Positions 50,148 to 58,368 of a DNA stretch of 64,000 nucleotides are shown here, piece after piece. Source of the DNA: Candidatus Phycosocius bacilliformis (GTDB lineage: Bacteria; Pseudomonadota; Alphaproteobacteria; Caulobacterales; Aquidulcibacteraceae); NCBI RefSeq assembly GCF_003112735.1, contig NZ_BFBR01000007.1:175060-239059 (forward strand), given 5' to 3'. Both the position numbers and the translations under genes were made by a program. A model generated the notes under the pieces. It saw only the letters and a program-made list of their open reading frames with translations. It was not told the origin of the DNA and made no database searches. Position 1 is the first letter of the stretch, and each line of letters opens with the position of its first letter.

Positions 50148-52400
50148 CTATGATTTTCCAAGCATCATCTCGTAGTGCTGCTCTTGACCGAAAGTCTCAA
50201 ATACTTTCCTGAATGTTTTAAGAAAAACTTCGAGTTCACAGTGGACTGGGGCAATGTAGACTTCGTCTATTGCTCCGTGCGAACCCATGTTTGCCCATGA
50301 TATCATTGAGTTGAACAGGATTTCGTCTGCATCAGGAAACTCTTTTTGTAAAGAGGTCAGTTCTTTCCCGCCCAAAAAACTGAAGTAGTGCTCCAAAATT
50401 CGACGAATTGTATTTTGGAACGAGGCGCTCACGTGACCGCCCCCCGGGGAGTTGATGGCATGCCTTACTTCCTGCCATAGAAGTTCATATCCGCTTGTGA
50501 TCGGGTTCTTCGCGCCGTACTTGCAGACTGTAGATACCCTATCCGCCTTTTTCGTTACCCAAAATCCAATATTTACAATTTTGATTTTTGGTTTGTTATC
50601 ATTCTTGATCTCCTCGATAAAAGGCTTATAGGATAGGTTACTGGTGATATTACGATGAAAATAGACATTATGAGTTAGAATAAAAATTTGCTTTATGCTT
50701 CCATCCTTTTTGAAGACCATTTTGAACAACTTTTTCAAAAGGCTACTAATTATAAACAAAACATCACTGTCCAAGCTGGATACTGGATCGTCAATCACAA
50801 TAATTCTACTAGCAACAACTTCTTCGGGTTTGTTTGCTCCCATAACAAGGTGGTAAAAATACAAGAAGGCGATAAAAGTTCGCTCTCCCTCACTCAAGCT
50901 GGTGCAGGCTAGCTCGCCATTCTCACGCTCAATCTGATAACCGTCTTCAGCTGCCGTCAAGGCGAGTTTAAAACTGTTGAAGCCAAATCCCTCAAGTAGC
51001 TTATTCATAGCTAACATAGTAGGCTTGATACTTGTTCCCCGAGCTGAAATTTCTGCTATAGTACGCCCCCTAACCTCTAGTTTTTCATTTTCGTCTTTAA
51101 CGATTTTCTCGGCTTCGGCGATCTCGGAATCAAAGATACTTTGTTCGGAGATAAAATTCTCAATACTCGCTTTTATTTTCTCAATGAAAAGCCGCCAAAT
51201 TTTGTGCTTTAGCTCTTCGGTTTTGCTCTTCAGGTCACCAACCAGTTTATTGTGTAGAATTACCTTTTCCGATATTGATTTCGATAGATTCTGAATTTCA
51301 TCGGCCACTTCCTTAGATTTATAAAGTTCGACTTTCTTACTTGGCTCCTTCCACTTTTCACGAATTTTTTCTAAATTCAACTTTAGGGACAACACGAAAC
51401 TATTTAGTTGATCCCTAAATTTTTGACTATCGACAATAGACGTTGGGAACTCAGGGAGTCGCAATATCAAGTTCTCGATCGCTTCAATTTCCGCTCGATA
51501 CCTCTGACCGTACTCCTTGATCGTGTTCATGGCCTTTTCGTAAGTCTCGTCAAACAAATTTTTCAATGCATCCTTGAATGCTTCATCGGTTTGCTGCTGA
51601 CAAAACGGACAATGGTCGTCGCTTAGTTCGTGAAAGTGAATTCCACTTCTTACCCAGTCTGCGTTGTCTAGTTTGGAAATCATTGAAGATAGGTAGGTAT
51701 CGGCGCTTCCCAAGACTGGTGTTTGAAAGATAACTTCATCCTCGATTGATTTGATTATAGATAAATCTATCGGGGGAAAGTCGGCCAGTTCCATTGGTTT
51801 ATCACCAAACAAAGAAGCCGCTTCATTTTCTAATTCTGATTGTTCAAATATCTTGGTCTTGCTTCGATCATTATATTTTTCAAGGACTGTGTTCTTGAAT
51901 GCTTCTTTTGAATTAAGGCTGCCCTGAAATCCATCCCTCAATTTAGGAAAATTGTCTTTTTCCTTCCAGCATAAATCGACAAAGGTCTTTATGCTTTTTT
52001 CCTTTCTGGTTTTTAGTCCTGCCTTTTGTTCATCCCCTTCCAGTGAATTTTTTGCCTTCTCTGCCAATTCTTTGGCAATTTTTGATTCTTCGATAGCTCT
52101 TTTTAGATCTTCAGCCTCGTCACCCTCATCCTTTCCTAAGGTGAAGACGCCCTGAATATCACTGTCCTCGCGAAAATTTTCTTCTACAAAATCTGCATTG
52201 TAGACAAGCGCATTGATCGGAATGTTGTCGACCCAATTCAACTCGCAATCTGGGAACTTTGTATTGTCACGCAGAAGCCGGCTTATGGTTGTTTTGCCTG
52301 TCCCATTTGTTCCAAAGATAAAGTTTAATCTCTTGAGATCGTCTAAGACCTCACCATTCTCAAACGTAGCAGCATTGTTCAGAGTTATTTTGGTTAGCAT
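50148..52400 (-). CDS. RloC-like AAA ATPase, candidate anticodon-nuclease defence protein
   Basis: 750 residues, AT-rich unlike its neighbours. ABC/SMC-type ATPase of the AAA_13 group: Walker A (FGTNGTGKTT, ~30-39), a long helical insert with a zinc-hook-like CPFCQQ (~264), C-loop SLSEGER (~500), Walker B IIVIDDPVSSLDSD (~530), and FILTHNVYFH. The C-terminus has R-x-x-x-E (IRRILEHY, ~665) and a later His (GSHGAIDE, ~704), comparable to the Arg-Glu-His triad of PrrC/RloC tRNA anticodon nucleases. RloC proteins cut tRNA after DNA damage and limit phage. The start ATG has CAGGAG six bases upstream. No restriction-modification genes accompany it. The nuclease role is inferred. Confidence 0.78.
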   Translation of the reverse strand: MLTKITLNNAATFENGEVLDDLKRLNFIFGTNGTGKTTISRLLRDNTKFPDCELNWVDNIPINALVYNADFVEENFREDSDIQGVFTLGKDEGDEAEDLKRAIEESKIAKELAEKAKNSLEGDEQKAGLKTRKEKSIKTFVDLCWKEKDNFPKLRDGFQGSLNSKEAFKNTVLEKYNDRSKTKIFEQSELENEAASLFGDKPMELADFPPIDLSIIKSIEDEVIFQTPVLGSADTYLSSMISKLDNADWVRSGIHFHELSDDHCPFCQQQTDEAFKDALKNLFDETYEKAMNTIKEYGQRYRAEIEAIENLILRLPEFPTSIVDSQKFRDQLNSFVLSLKLNLEKIREKWKEPSKKVELYKSKEVADEIQNLSKSISEKVILHNKLVGDLKSKTEELKHKIWRLFIEKIKASIENFISEQSIFDSEIAEAEKIVKDENEKLEVRGRTIAEISARGTSIKPTMLAMNKLLEGFGFNSFKLALTAAEDGYQIERENGELACTSLSEGERTFIAFLYFYHLVMGANKPEEVVASRIIVIDDPVSSLDSDVLFIISSLLKKLFKMVFKKDGSIKQIFILTHNVYFHRNITSNLSYKPFIEEIKNDNKPKIKIVNIGFWVTKKADRVSTVCKYGAKNPITSGYELLWQEVRHAINSPGGGHVSASFQNTIRRILEHYFSFLGGKELTSLQKEFPDADEILFNSMISWANMGSHGAIDEVYIAPVHCELEVFLKTFRKVFETFGQEQHYEMMLGKS

Positions 52401-52995
52401 TTTTCGCTCCTGAGTCACATCCCCTTACGTCGCCATGGGCTGTTAAGAGGCCCACTGAATGCATGGTCCAAAGAACTCACACTGAAATTGCTGACCACTT
52501 CAATCATCACACTTCACTGACCGACCTTAGAACAAATTCCATTGACGAAGAGCCTGAACACAGAACTGATCTTGAGCGTCGTACATCGAGAGTTGGTTCA
52601 AAGATTGAACTTTCTAGTCACAGCAACACAAGATTGTTACACACACGATTATCAACCTGCAAGTTTGACAGTCCATGCCTATTCTCATTTATCTCATACG
52701 AAGCGCTATAGCGAACTCCTTCATGGCACAGATGTATGTGAAGTGACCACGAAAGAGCCGTGAATACAACTAGTTATGAGCTGTTAAACTGGTCCAGCTC
52801 AACGCATCGCTCTGCTTGCCTTGAGGGTGCACGACAAATCTTCTTAGGAAGGTTGGGGGTGAAACTTGATTATCGCCTTTGTGGAAGCAGAGCCTGCTGC
52901 AAAGGCGATCCAAAGCAGAAGAAGCTTCAGCCGGTGGCGATCAGAACAGTGCATTCACGGCGGACTGCAGCCTATGGGGCAGGCCTCAGGGCTGC
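52401..52995. other. Spacer without recognisable gene
   Basis: About 590 bp upstream of the RloC-like gene. Short overlapping frames exist on plus (for example 52463-52711 and 52542-52763) but lack a ribosome site and family motifs, and their composition is unlike coding DNA. No tRNA-like fold or terminator was seen. Base composition drifts from AT-rich near the ATPase to GC-rich by 52860, so an insertion boundary may lie here. Confidence 0.5.
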
Positions 52996-53799
52996 CTATT
53001 CGTCTCTCAGGCCCAGCTTAGGCTCCTCGCCCTCGGGAGGGCCTTCAGGTTGTTCCCCTTCTGGCCAAGGAATATCCTCGCCCGTCCGAATATCGGTGCG
53101 GTTATAGCCAGAACCTGGGAAGATCGGCAGATTGTGCGCAATCAACTGCGCATCACCAAAGTAAAGCTCGGAATAAGCGATCAGTCTTTTATCCTTGCGA
53201 AGTCTGTTGGCCGCTGACATCTCGTCAACAGTCTTTCCAACCTTCATCGCATCCAATTCTTCGATGGTGAGCAATTCTATCATATGTTTTGGAATGTCTG
53301 CTTCATAGACAATATCAATGGTGAAGCGGCCATTCTCGATCAACAGCCGAATATCGCGCTTGGCACCGCGGGCATCTTTCTCGGTGGCGTCTTCGACTGC
53401 AAAAAAGAACCCTAATTCAATGCCTTTATCATCTGCCTCAACACGAATGCGCCCTGGGGCCTCTTCCGTAAACAAGTTGAGTGTCCATCCATCATTATAT
53501 GAACCTTGCAAAACAAGGAGCATTTTGTGGGACCCATACTTGCCCTGCGCCAAAATGAGCTGTTCGGCCAAAGCTTCCGCAGCCGCATGAAGTTCAGTGT
53601 TCAGCATTGGATTTTTCCGAGTCTGTGCGTTTGACGGTGACGACTTCTTTGCCAATCCCTGAGGCTGCACCTCACGTATTGGGCCTTGCTGTGCGGCCAC
53701 CATAGCTGGTTGACACGTCAAACCGAGCAGAACGAGGGCTGCTCGTCGCAGCCTATGAGACCACAGAGGCAATGTAGCTTGATCAATCATGCGACGCAT
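52996..53799 (-). CDS. Hypothetical exported protein
   Basis: 267 residues, no family recognised. The N-terminus has a signal-like stretch (LRRAALVLLGLTCQPAMVAAQQ). A Lys/Ser-rich linker follows, then a folded part starting MLNTELHAAAEALAEQLILA and containing LVLQGSYNDGWTLNLF, IELGFFFAVED and TIDIVYEADIPKHM. The tail is Pro/Glu-rich (EGEQPEGPPEGEEPK). If translation began at the internal ATG (53607) the product would be cytoplasmic. The acidic tail is somewhat immunity-like, but there is no adjacent toxin. Confidence 0.55.
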   Translation of the reverse strand: MRRMIDQATLPLWSHRLRRAALVLLGLTCQPAMVAAQQGPIREVQPQGLAKKSSPSNAQTRKNPMLNTELHAAAEALAEQLILAQGKYGSHKMLLVLQGSYNDGWTLNLFTEEAPGRIRVEADDKGIELGFFFAVEDATEKDARGAKRDIRLLIENGRFTIDIVYEADIPKHMIELLTIEELDAMKVGKTVDEMSAANRLRKDKRLIAYSELYFGDAQLIAHNLPIFPGSGYNRTDIRTGEDIPWPEGEQPEGPPEGEEPKLGLRDE

Positions 53800-53917
53800 T
53801 CAGATAGCTCAACGAGATGTGCCCATAGGATCATGAATTATCTATCCGGTAAATAGACACCTTTGGGTGTTGTGAACGTGCCGTCTTTCCAAAATGCAGC
53901 TCATACGCCAAGCCCCC

Positions 53918-54541
53918 CTATTCCCGCTCCATCGCCCCCTTACCGCGCAAGATTTTTGGACGATACTTTTCGATCCGCGCCCGGCGGGTGACGGGGTTTT
54001 GGCTCAAGCTGAGCGCGATGGCATAGCTGCGCTGTCGGCCTGGGGTTAGATCGTGGAAGGCGTGTGCCAGCTCTGGATCGGCATCGAGGGCCTCGATCAG
54101 CTCCTCGGGCAAGTCGAATTCTGCTTGGGCTCTGGGGGGCTTGATGCCCTCACGGGCATAGCCAATCGCCTCAGCCAAATAGGCCCGCAATGTCGGGGCC
54201 AAGGCTTGGACCTCTGTCACATGATTAAACCGCACGAGGTCGGCTGTCTGGCTATTGGGGCCAGCGCGCTTTAGGATTTGCGCTGGGTCTTTTAAGAGCG
54301 CGGCATTGACGAAGGTCAGAATAAAGCCATCGCGCTGCGCGCCTATGAGCGCGATGCTGCGGCCCCCCTCCTGATAACAGGGATGGCCCCATTTCACAGT
54401 TTCAGTCAGGCCAGCTTGCCGGCAAATCTGCCGTAAGGCCCCAAGTCCTGCCCCCCAGAGATGTACGGAACATTCCGGCGTTTCAAATCGCCCACAGCGA
54501 CCACATCCCTTGGAGAAATAATCGTCGCTGTGGGAAATCAT
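53918..54541 (-). CDS. YdeI/DUF1801-type protein
   Basis: 207 residues. N-terminal DUF1801-like domain with ETVKWGHPCYQEGGRSIALIGA and the C-terminal YdeI half FDLPEELIEALDADPELAHAF and LTPGRQRSYAIALSLSQNP-RRARIEKYRPKI read in parts. E. coli YdeI has been connected with resistance to antimicrobial peptides, but the activity is unknown. An extra N-terminal cysteine cluster (KGCGRCGRFETPEC) is unusual and could bind a metal. ATG 54541 is chosen over an upstream TTG. It follows fabI by 15 bp on the same strand. Confidence 0.85.
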   Translation of the reverse strand: MISHSDDYFSKGCGRCGRFETPECSVHLWGAGLGALRQICRQAGLTETVKWGHPCYQEGGRSIALIGAQRDGFILTFVNAALLKDPAQILKRAGPNSQTADLVRFNHVTEVQALAPTLRAYLAEAIGYAREGIKPPRAQAEFDLPEELIEALDADPELAHAFHDLTPGRQRSYAIALSLSQNPVTRRARIEKYRPKILRGKGAMERE

Positions 54542-54556
54542 CGGCAATGGGCCGGT

Positions 54557-55384
54557 CTAGCCTTCGTTCAGACCATCGGGTACGCCGACGACATGGAAGC
54601 CAGCATCAACATGGATGACTTCAGCCGTGGTGGAACGGCCAAGGTCCGACAAGAGCCACAAGGCGCAGCCTGCGATCCCTTCCATCGTGGTGTCTTCTTT
54701 CATCAGCGACCATTCGCGCCCGGTATTGACCAGACCGCGGCCGCCTTGAATGCCCGCTAAAGCAAGCGTCCGCATCGGCCCGGCACTGATCGCATTGACG
54801 CGAATGCCACTGGGGCCCAGATCACGTGCAATATAGCGCGTCGCAGCTTCCAGTGCCGCTTTGGCCACGCCCATCACATTATAGGACGGCAAAACCCGCT
54901 CTGCGCCCAGATAGGACAATGTCACCATTGAACTGCCCGGCCCCATCAGTGGGGCTGCCCGCTTGGCACAGGCCACCCAAGAAAATGCCGAAATATCCAT
55001 CGTGCGCAGGAAGTTTTCCCGCGTCGTGTTTTCAACAAACGAGCCTTTGAGCTCATTCTTATCGGAAAACGCAATGGCATGGACAAGAAAGTCGAGCCGA
55101 CCCCATTTTTCGGCCAAAGTCGCAAACACCTGATCCATCGCGGCATCATCGGTGACATCACACGGCAGGATCAGGCTGGAGCCCACGCTTTCGGCCAAAG
55201 GCCGCATGCGCTTTTCCAATGCCTCCCCCTGATAGGTGAAGGCCAGTTCTGCGCCCTGGGCAGCCAGCTGGCTGGCGATGCCCCATGCAATCGACTTGTC
55301 ATTGGCCACCCCCATCACAAGGCCACGCTTGCCTTGCATCAAATTGCCGGTGGGATAGCCATTTTCCTTGGTTTCGCTGCTCAT
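54557..55384 (-). CDS. fabI: Enoyl-[acyl-carrier-protein] reductase (NADH)
   Basis: 275 residues. SDR-type FabI completing each cycle of fatty-acid elongation; target of triclosan. Cofactor segment LVMGVANDKSIAWGIASQLA, then FLVHAIAFSD, the catalytic Tyr-Lys in SYNVMGVAKAALEA and ISAGPMRTLA. ATG 55384 has AGGAG five bases upstream. The last residues (VHVDAGFHVVGVPDG) are typical. It lies downstream of the ChrR-like gene on the same strand with a 155-bp gap, so it is probably separately transcribed. Confidence 0.96.
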   Translation of the reverse strand: MSSETKENGYPTGNLMQGKRGLVMGVANDKSIAWGIASQLAAQGAELAFTYQGEALEKRMRPLAESVGSSLILPCDVTDDAAMDQVFATLAEKWGRLDFLVHAIAFSDKNELKGSFVENTTRENFLRTMDISAFSWVACAKRAAPLMGPGSSMVTLSYLGAERVLPSYNVMGVAKAALEAATRYIARDLGPSGIRVNAISAGPMRTLALAGIQGGRGLVNTGREWSLMKEDTTMEGIAGCALWLLSDLGRSTTAEVIHVDAGFHVVGVPDGLNEG

Positions 55385-55539
55385 GGGCGCTCCTGACACT
55401 GCCAAAGCCTGCGATCATGCGGCTGGCACATGACACATGGGGATTACTTATGCGGCTTCATTGCCGCGTCCGGGCCGGGGGTCAAGAGGCTGGTGCTGGC
55501 AGGTGGGCAGCGCCGGGCCGTCTCAAAGCGCCATCACAC

Positions 55540-56199
55540 TCAATGGCGGGTGAACAGGCGCTGCAAGAGGCCCAAAGCCCCGGTCAAAGCGATATCGCCT
55601 TCTTCCACCGTCAAAGCCAGGCAGACAGGGCCGGGCAATGCAACCGGGTGGTGCACTTGCCCCTTGTGCTTGACCGACAGATCGCCCGGCCCGAAGCGGC
55701 CGGTTTCATCGGCAAACGCCCCGCAGACGACCAAAGTATATTCAGTACCCGTGTGGTCATGATGGGGGGCCCCATGGCCGGGCTCTATCCGCATCAATTT
55801 GGTGCGCAAAGTCCCGCCTGTGTCCAGCACCATCGACTTCACGCCGGGACCTGCAAAGGCCCAGCCGTCACGGGCAATGGCATCCAAACTCAAATCCCGC
55901 AGGGGTTGGGGCAAGCCCAGCAATTCATCCAGCGCCCGCCCCGCCGCCTGAGCCGCCTCGCGCATCTGGGTCTGATCGGCCTCCAGCGCCTCGATCCGCT
56001 CTAAGACATCGGTGAAAAACGAGGCTGACACCTCAGAGGCAACTTCTGCTTCCAAGGCAATACCACCCACGCAATCGGCCAGATCCGCTGCAACATCAGC
56101 CCCAAATTGATCCTCACCAATCAAGGCTGCCCGGGTGTCGATCAAAAGACGCAGGGCAGGATCTGCGGCCAGGATGTCATCAGAATAAGCGCTGATCAT
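55540..56199 (-). CDS. chrR: ChrR-like anti-sigma factor with altered N-terminal domain
   Basis: 219 residues. The C-terminal cupin is well preserved, with zinc ligands HHDHTGTEYTLVV (H-x-H-x3-E) and KHKGQVHHP. In RpoE-ChrR systems the N-terminal zinc domain (H...H-x3-C-x2-C) binds the sigma factor. Here the region that should carry it reads AYSDDILAADPALRLL and IDTRAALIGEDQFGAD, with no such His/Cys cluster. The anti-sigma domain therefore either folds without zinc or has been lost. The gene is 170 bp downstream of the ECF gene and co-directional. Known ChrR proteins release the sigma factor upon singlet oxygen. Confidence 0.8.
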   Translation of the reverse strand: MISAYSDDILAADPALRLLIDTRAALIGEDQFGADVAADLADCVGGIALEAEVASEVSASFFTDVLERIEALEADQTQMREAAQAAGRALDELLGLPQPLRDLSLDAIARDGWAFAGPGVKSMVLDTGGTLRTKLMRIEPGHGAPHHDHTGTEYTLVVCGAFADETGRFGPGDLSVKHKGQVHHPVALPGPVCLALTVEEGDIALTGALGLLQRLFTRH

Positions 56200-56369
56200 C
56201 ATCTTCCCCAGCTGGTGCCCTTCACGCGGCTGCCGTGGTTCCGGCAGGCTCTTCTTGATCGTTCAATGGATAAGGTTTGCAAACCGGGCGGCGTCACCCC
56301 CCGCCCAACACACACTTACAGGATATTGATTGCCATTTCCTAACGTCAAGGTCAAAGCCCGACAAGACC

Positions 56370-57008
56370 TCAGTCGGGACTGTCCAGCTTGGCGCGTAGC
56401 TTGAGAAAAGCCAAGCGCAACCGCGACTTGACGGTGCCAAGCGGCGTGCCGGTTTGTTCAGCGATTTCACGGTGAGACAGGCCATCATAGAAAGCCTGCT
56501 GCAGCAGCAACCTTTGTTCCTCTGGCAAATCAACCAAAGCCGCGCGCACCAATTGATCACGCTCTGCCCCGCTTACGAGGGAATCAGCGGCTTCGGGTGC
56601 AGAGGGCAATAAGAGCGGATCATTGGGGTCAAGCTCAGGCTTGGTGGTGCGCCGGATCGCATCAATCCGCTTGTTACGGGCGATTCTGAACAGCCATGTT
56701 GAGACTGACGCCTGGGTGCGGTCAAACAGGTCGGCTTTGCGCCAGACTGTGACCATGACGTCCTGTGCAAGTTCCTCGGCCAATGCATTATCGGCCCCCA
56801 ATCGCATGAGATAGGCCTTCACGCGTGGACCATAATAGGAAAACAACGTGGCAAAGGCCGACTTGTCGCGATGTTCGGCCACCGCCTCCATCAAATCAGC
56901 AAACTTGTCGCGCTCTGCCTCGCTCAAAACACCCAGGCCCGACAGCGCTTTTGCCGAGCCTGAAGGGCTCGCAGCGGGCTTGCGGGAGGACGGGTCGGAT
57001 GATGACAT
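56370..57008 (-). CDS. ECF11-type sigma factor (RpoE-like)
   Basis: 212 residues. Sigma region 2: HRDKSAFATLFSYYGPRVKAYLMR, ELAQDVMVTVWRKADLFD and ASVSTWLFRIARNKRIDAIRR. Region 4: LPEEQRLLLQQAFYDGLSHREIAEQTG and PLGTVKSRLRLAFLKLRAKL. It belongs with the ECF11 group that partners ChrR and answers singlet oxygen. ATG 57008 is used; a GTG at 57056 is also in frame. Upstream 57009-57328 (320 bp, divergent from the esterase gene) holds no gene; I could not identify a convincing autoregulatory promoter. Confidence 0.92.
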   Translation of the reverse strand: MSSSDPSSRKPAASPSGSAKALSGLGVLSEAERDKFADLMEAVAEHRDKSAFATLFSYYGPRVKAYLMRLGADNALAEELAQDVMVTVWRKADLFDRTQASVSTWLFRIARNKRIDAIRRTTKPELDPNDPLLLPSAPEAADSLVSGAERDQLVRAALVDLPEEQRLLLQQAFYDGLSHREIAEQTGTPLGTVKSRLRLAFLKLRAKLDSPD

Positions 57009-57328
57009 GAGAGTGGTCGTTACTTTCGAGGACGCGCAGTCTGACAGGCTCTCCACCTATCAGGGAAAGCCCCGTACGCCTACAGCCCTTGCCAGCAGAC
57101 TGCGCGTGGCGCACGATGCTGCAACAGTCTGTAGTGGGGGCGTTTTTTGGCGTCAAACCTTGCCAAACCATGGCAGGATTGGCCCTTGGCCCCAAAAGAA
57201 GCGCAAATGCCAGGCAAGATGGCCAAATGCGACGCAGCGTCAGACATGATCAAGAATCTTCGCCACTCCACCAGGCGGATAAGACCAGCCCATTTTGCCT
57301 GTGTGGCTGAACCGGGGAGACACAGACC

Positions 57329-58360
57329 ATGGCAAAGACACAGCAGCGCATGGGTGCCTGTCTCACTTTTTGTGTTGTCCTTATGGTCAATTGGGCTGGG
57401 GGTAGCTCTTGGGCGGGGGTACAGACCGGCACCCCACAGCTTAGCCAGTCTGCGGCGGCGATTGAGCCTGACTTTATGCTTGACCTGTGGCCGGGTGAGG
57501 TGCCGGGCGCACTTGAGCGTCTGCCCCACGAAACCATGGTTCAACGCGACAACCCCTTTGGGTTGGTGGACCGTGCCGTCCACAATGTCAGCCGTCCCAA
57601 TCTGTCCGTCTTTACGCCCAAAAGACCCAATGGCGCGGCCATTCTGATCATTCCAGGCGGGGGCTATTCGTGGGTGGTGGTAGACAAGGAAGGGTATGAA
57701 GGGGGCAAGCATTTTTCTGAGGCCGGCTTTCAGGTCTATGTGCTGCGCTATCGGCTACCACATCAAGGCTGGGCTGCAGGACCCGACACGCCTCTGCAGG
57801 ATGCGCAGCGGGCGATGCGGATTATTCGGGCGCGGGCCTCACAGGACCGGATTGATCCGACCAAGATCATGGTGATGGGGTTTTCAGCTGGCGGTCATGT
57901 GGCTGGGTCATTGGCGCTCAAATTCGACCAAGCCACCCAAAGGCCAGTCGATGACATCGACAAATTGTCTGCCAAGCCAGACCTTGCCGTGCTGATGTAT
58001 CCGGTTGTGACCATGACGGCCCCTTTTGCCCATCCCAAGTCACGCGACAATCTGATCGGAATCGCACCAACGCCGGAAGCCATTGCGGCCTATTCGCTGG
58101 AACAGAATGTCCGCCCTGACGCACCACCCCTGTTTATCCTTCATGCCAGCGATGATCGTGCCGTTCCAGTCGACAATGCGCTGATGCTCGCCCAAGCGGC
58201 GCGGGCGCAAGCCGTGCCCACCAGCCTGCATGTGTTTGAGACGGGCGGGCACGGAATTGGGCTCAGGGGGATTGCGGGCACCCCGCTCGCCGTCTGGCCG
58301 ATGCTGGTGCTGGACTGGGCGGCCGCACACGGCTTTCCCGCCGTTGCAAGCCAGAGGTGA
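57329..58360 (+). CDS. Secreted alpha/beta hydrolase, acetylxylan-esterase-like
   Basis: 343 residues with an N-terminal signal stretch (LTFCVVLMVNWAGGSSWAG). Hydrolase core: ILIIPGGGYSWVVVDKEGYE (oxyanion HGGG-like), YVLRYRLP, nucleophile GFSAGGHVAGSLA, later Asp in LHASDDRAVP and His in TGGHGIGL, giving a complete Ser-Asp-His triad. Proteins of this pattern are annotated as acetylxylan or pectin-type esterases. The location next to a pectate lyase supports removal of acetyl groups from plant polysaccharides. It converges on the lyase gene with 8 bp between stops. Confidence 0.85.
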   Translation: MAKTQQRMGACLTFCVVLMVNWAGGSSWAGVQTGTPQLSQSAAAIEPDFMLDLWPGEVPGALERLPHETMVQRDNPFGLVDRAVHNVSRPNLSVFTPKRPNGAAILIIPGGGYSWVVVDKEGYEGGKHFSEAGFQVYVLRYRLPHQGWAAGPDTPLQDAQRAMRIIRARASQDRIDPTKIMVMGFSAGGHVAGSLALKFDQATQRPVDDIDKLSAKPDLAVLMYPVVTMTAPFAHPKSRDNLIGIAPTPEAIAAYSLEQNVRPDAPPLFILHASDDRAVPVDNALMLAQAARAQAVPTSLHVFETGGHGIGLRGIAGTPLAVWPMLVLDWAAAHGFPAVASQR

Positions 58361-58368
58361 GACAGCCC

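Noticed and set aside
52463..52763. Two small plus-strand frames upstream of the RloC-like gene
   Set aside because: No ribosome site, no recognisable motif, overlapping each other; treated as non-coding.
57009..57328. Autoregulated ECF11 promoter upstream of the sigma factor gene
   Set aside because: A TGATC word exists near 57250 on minus but no convincing -10 partner at the right distance.
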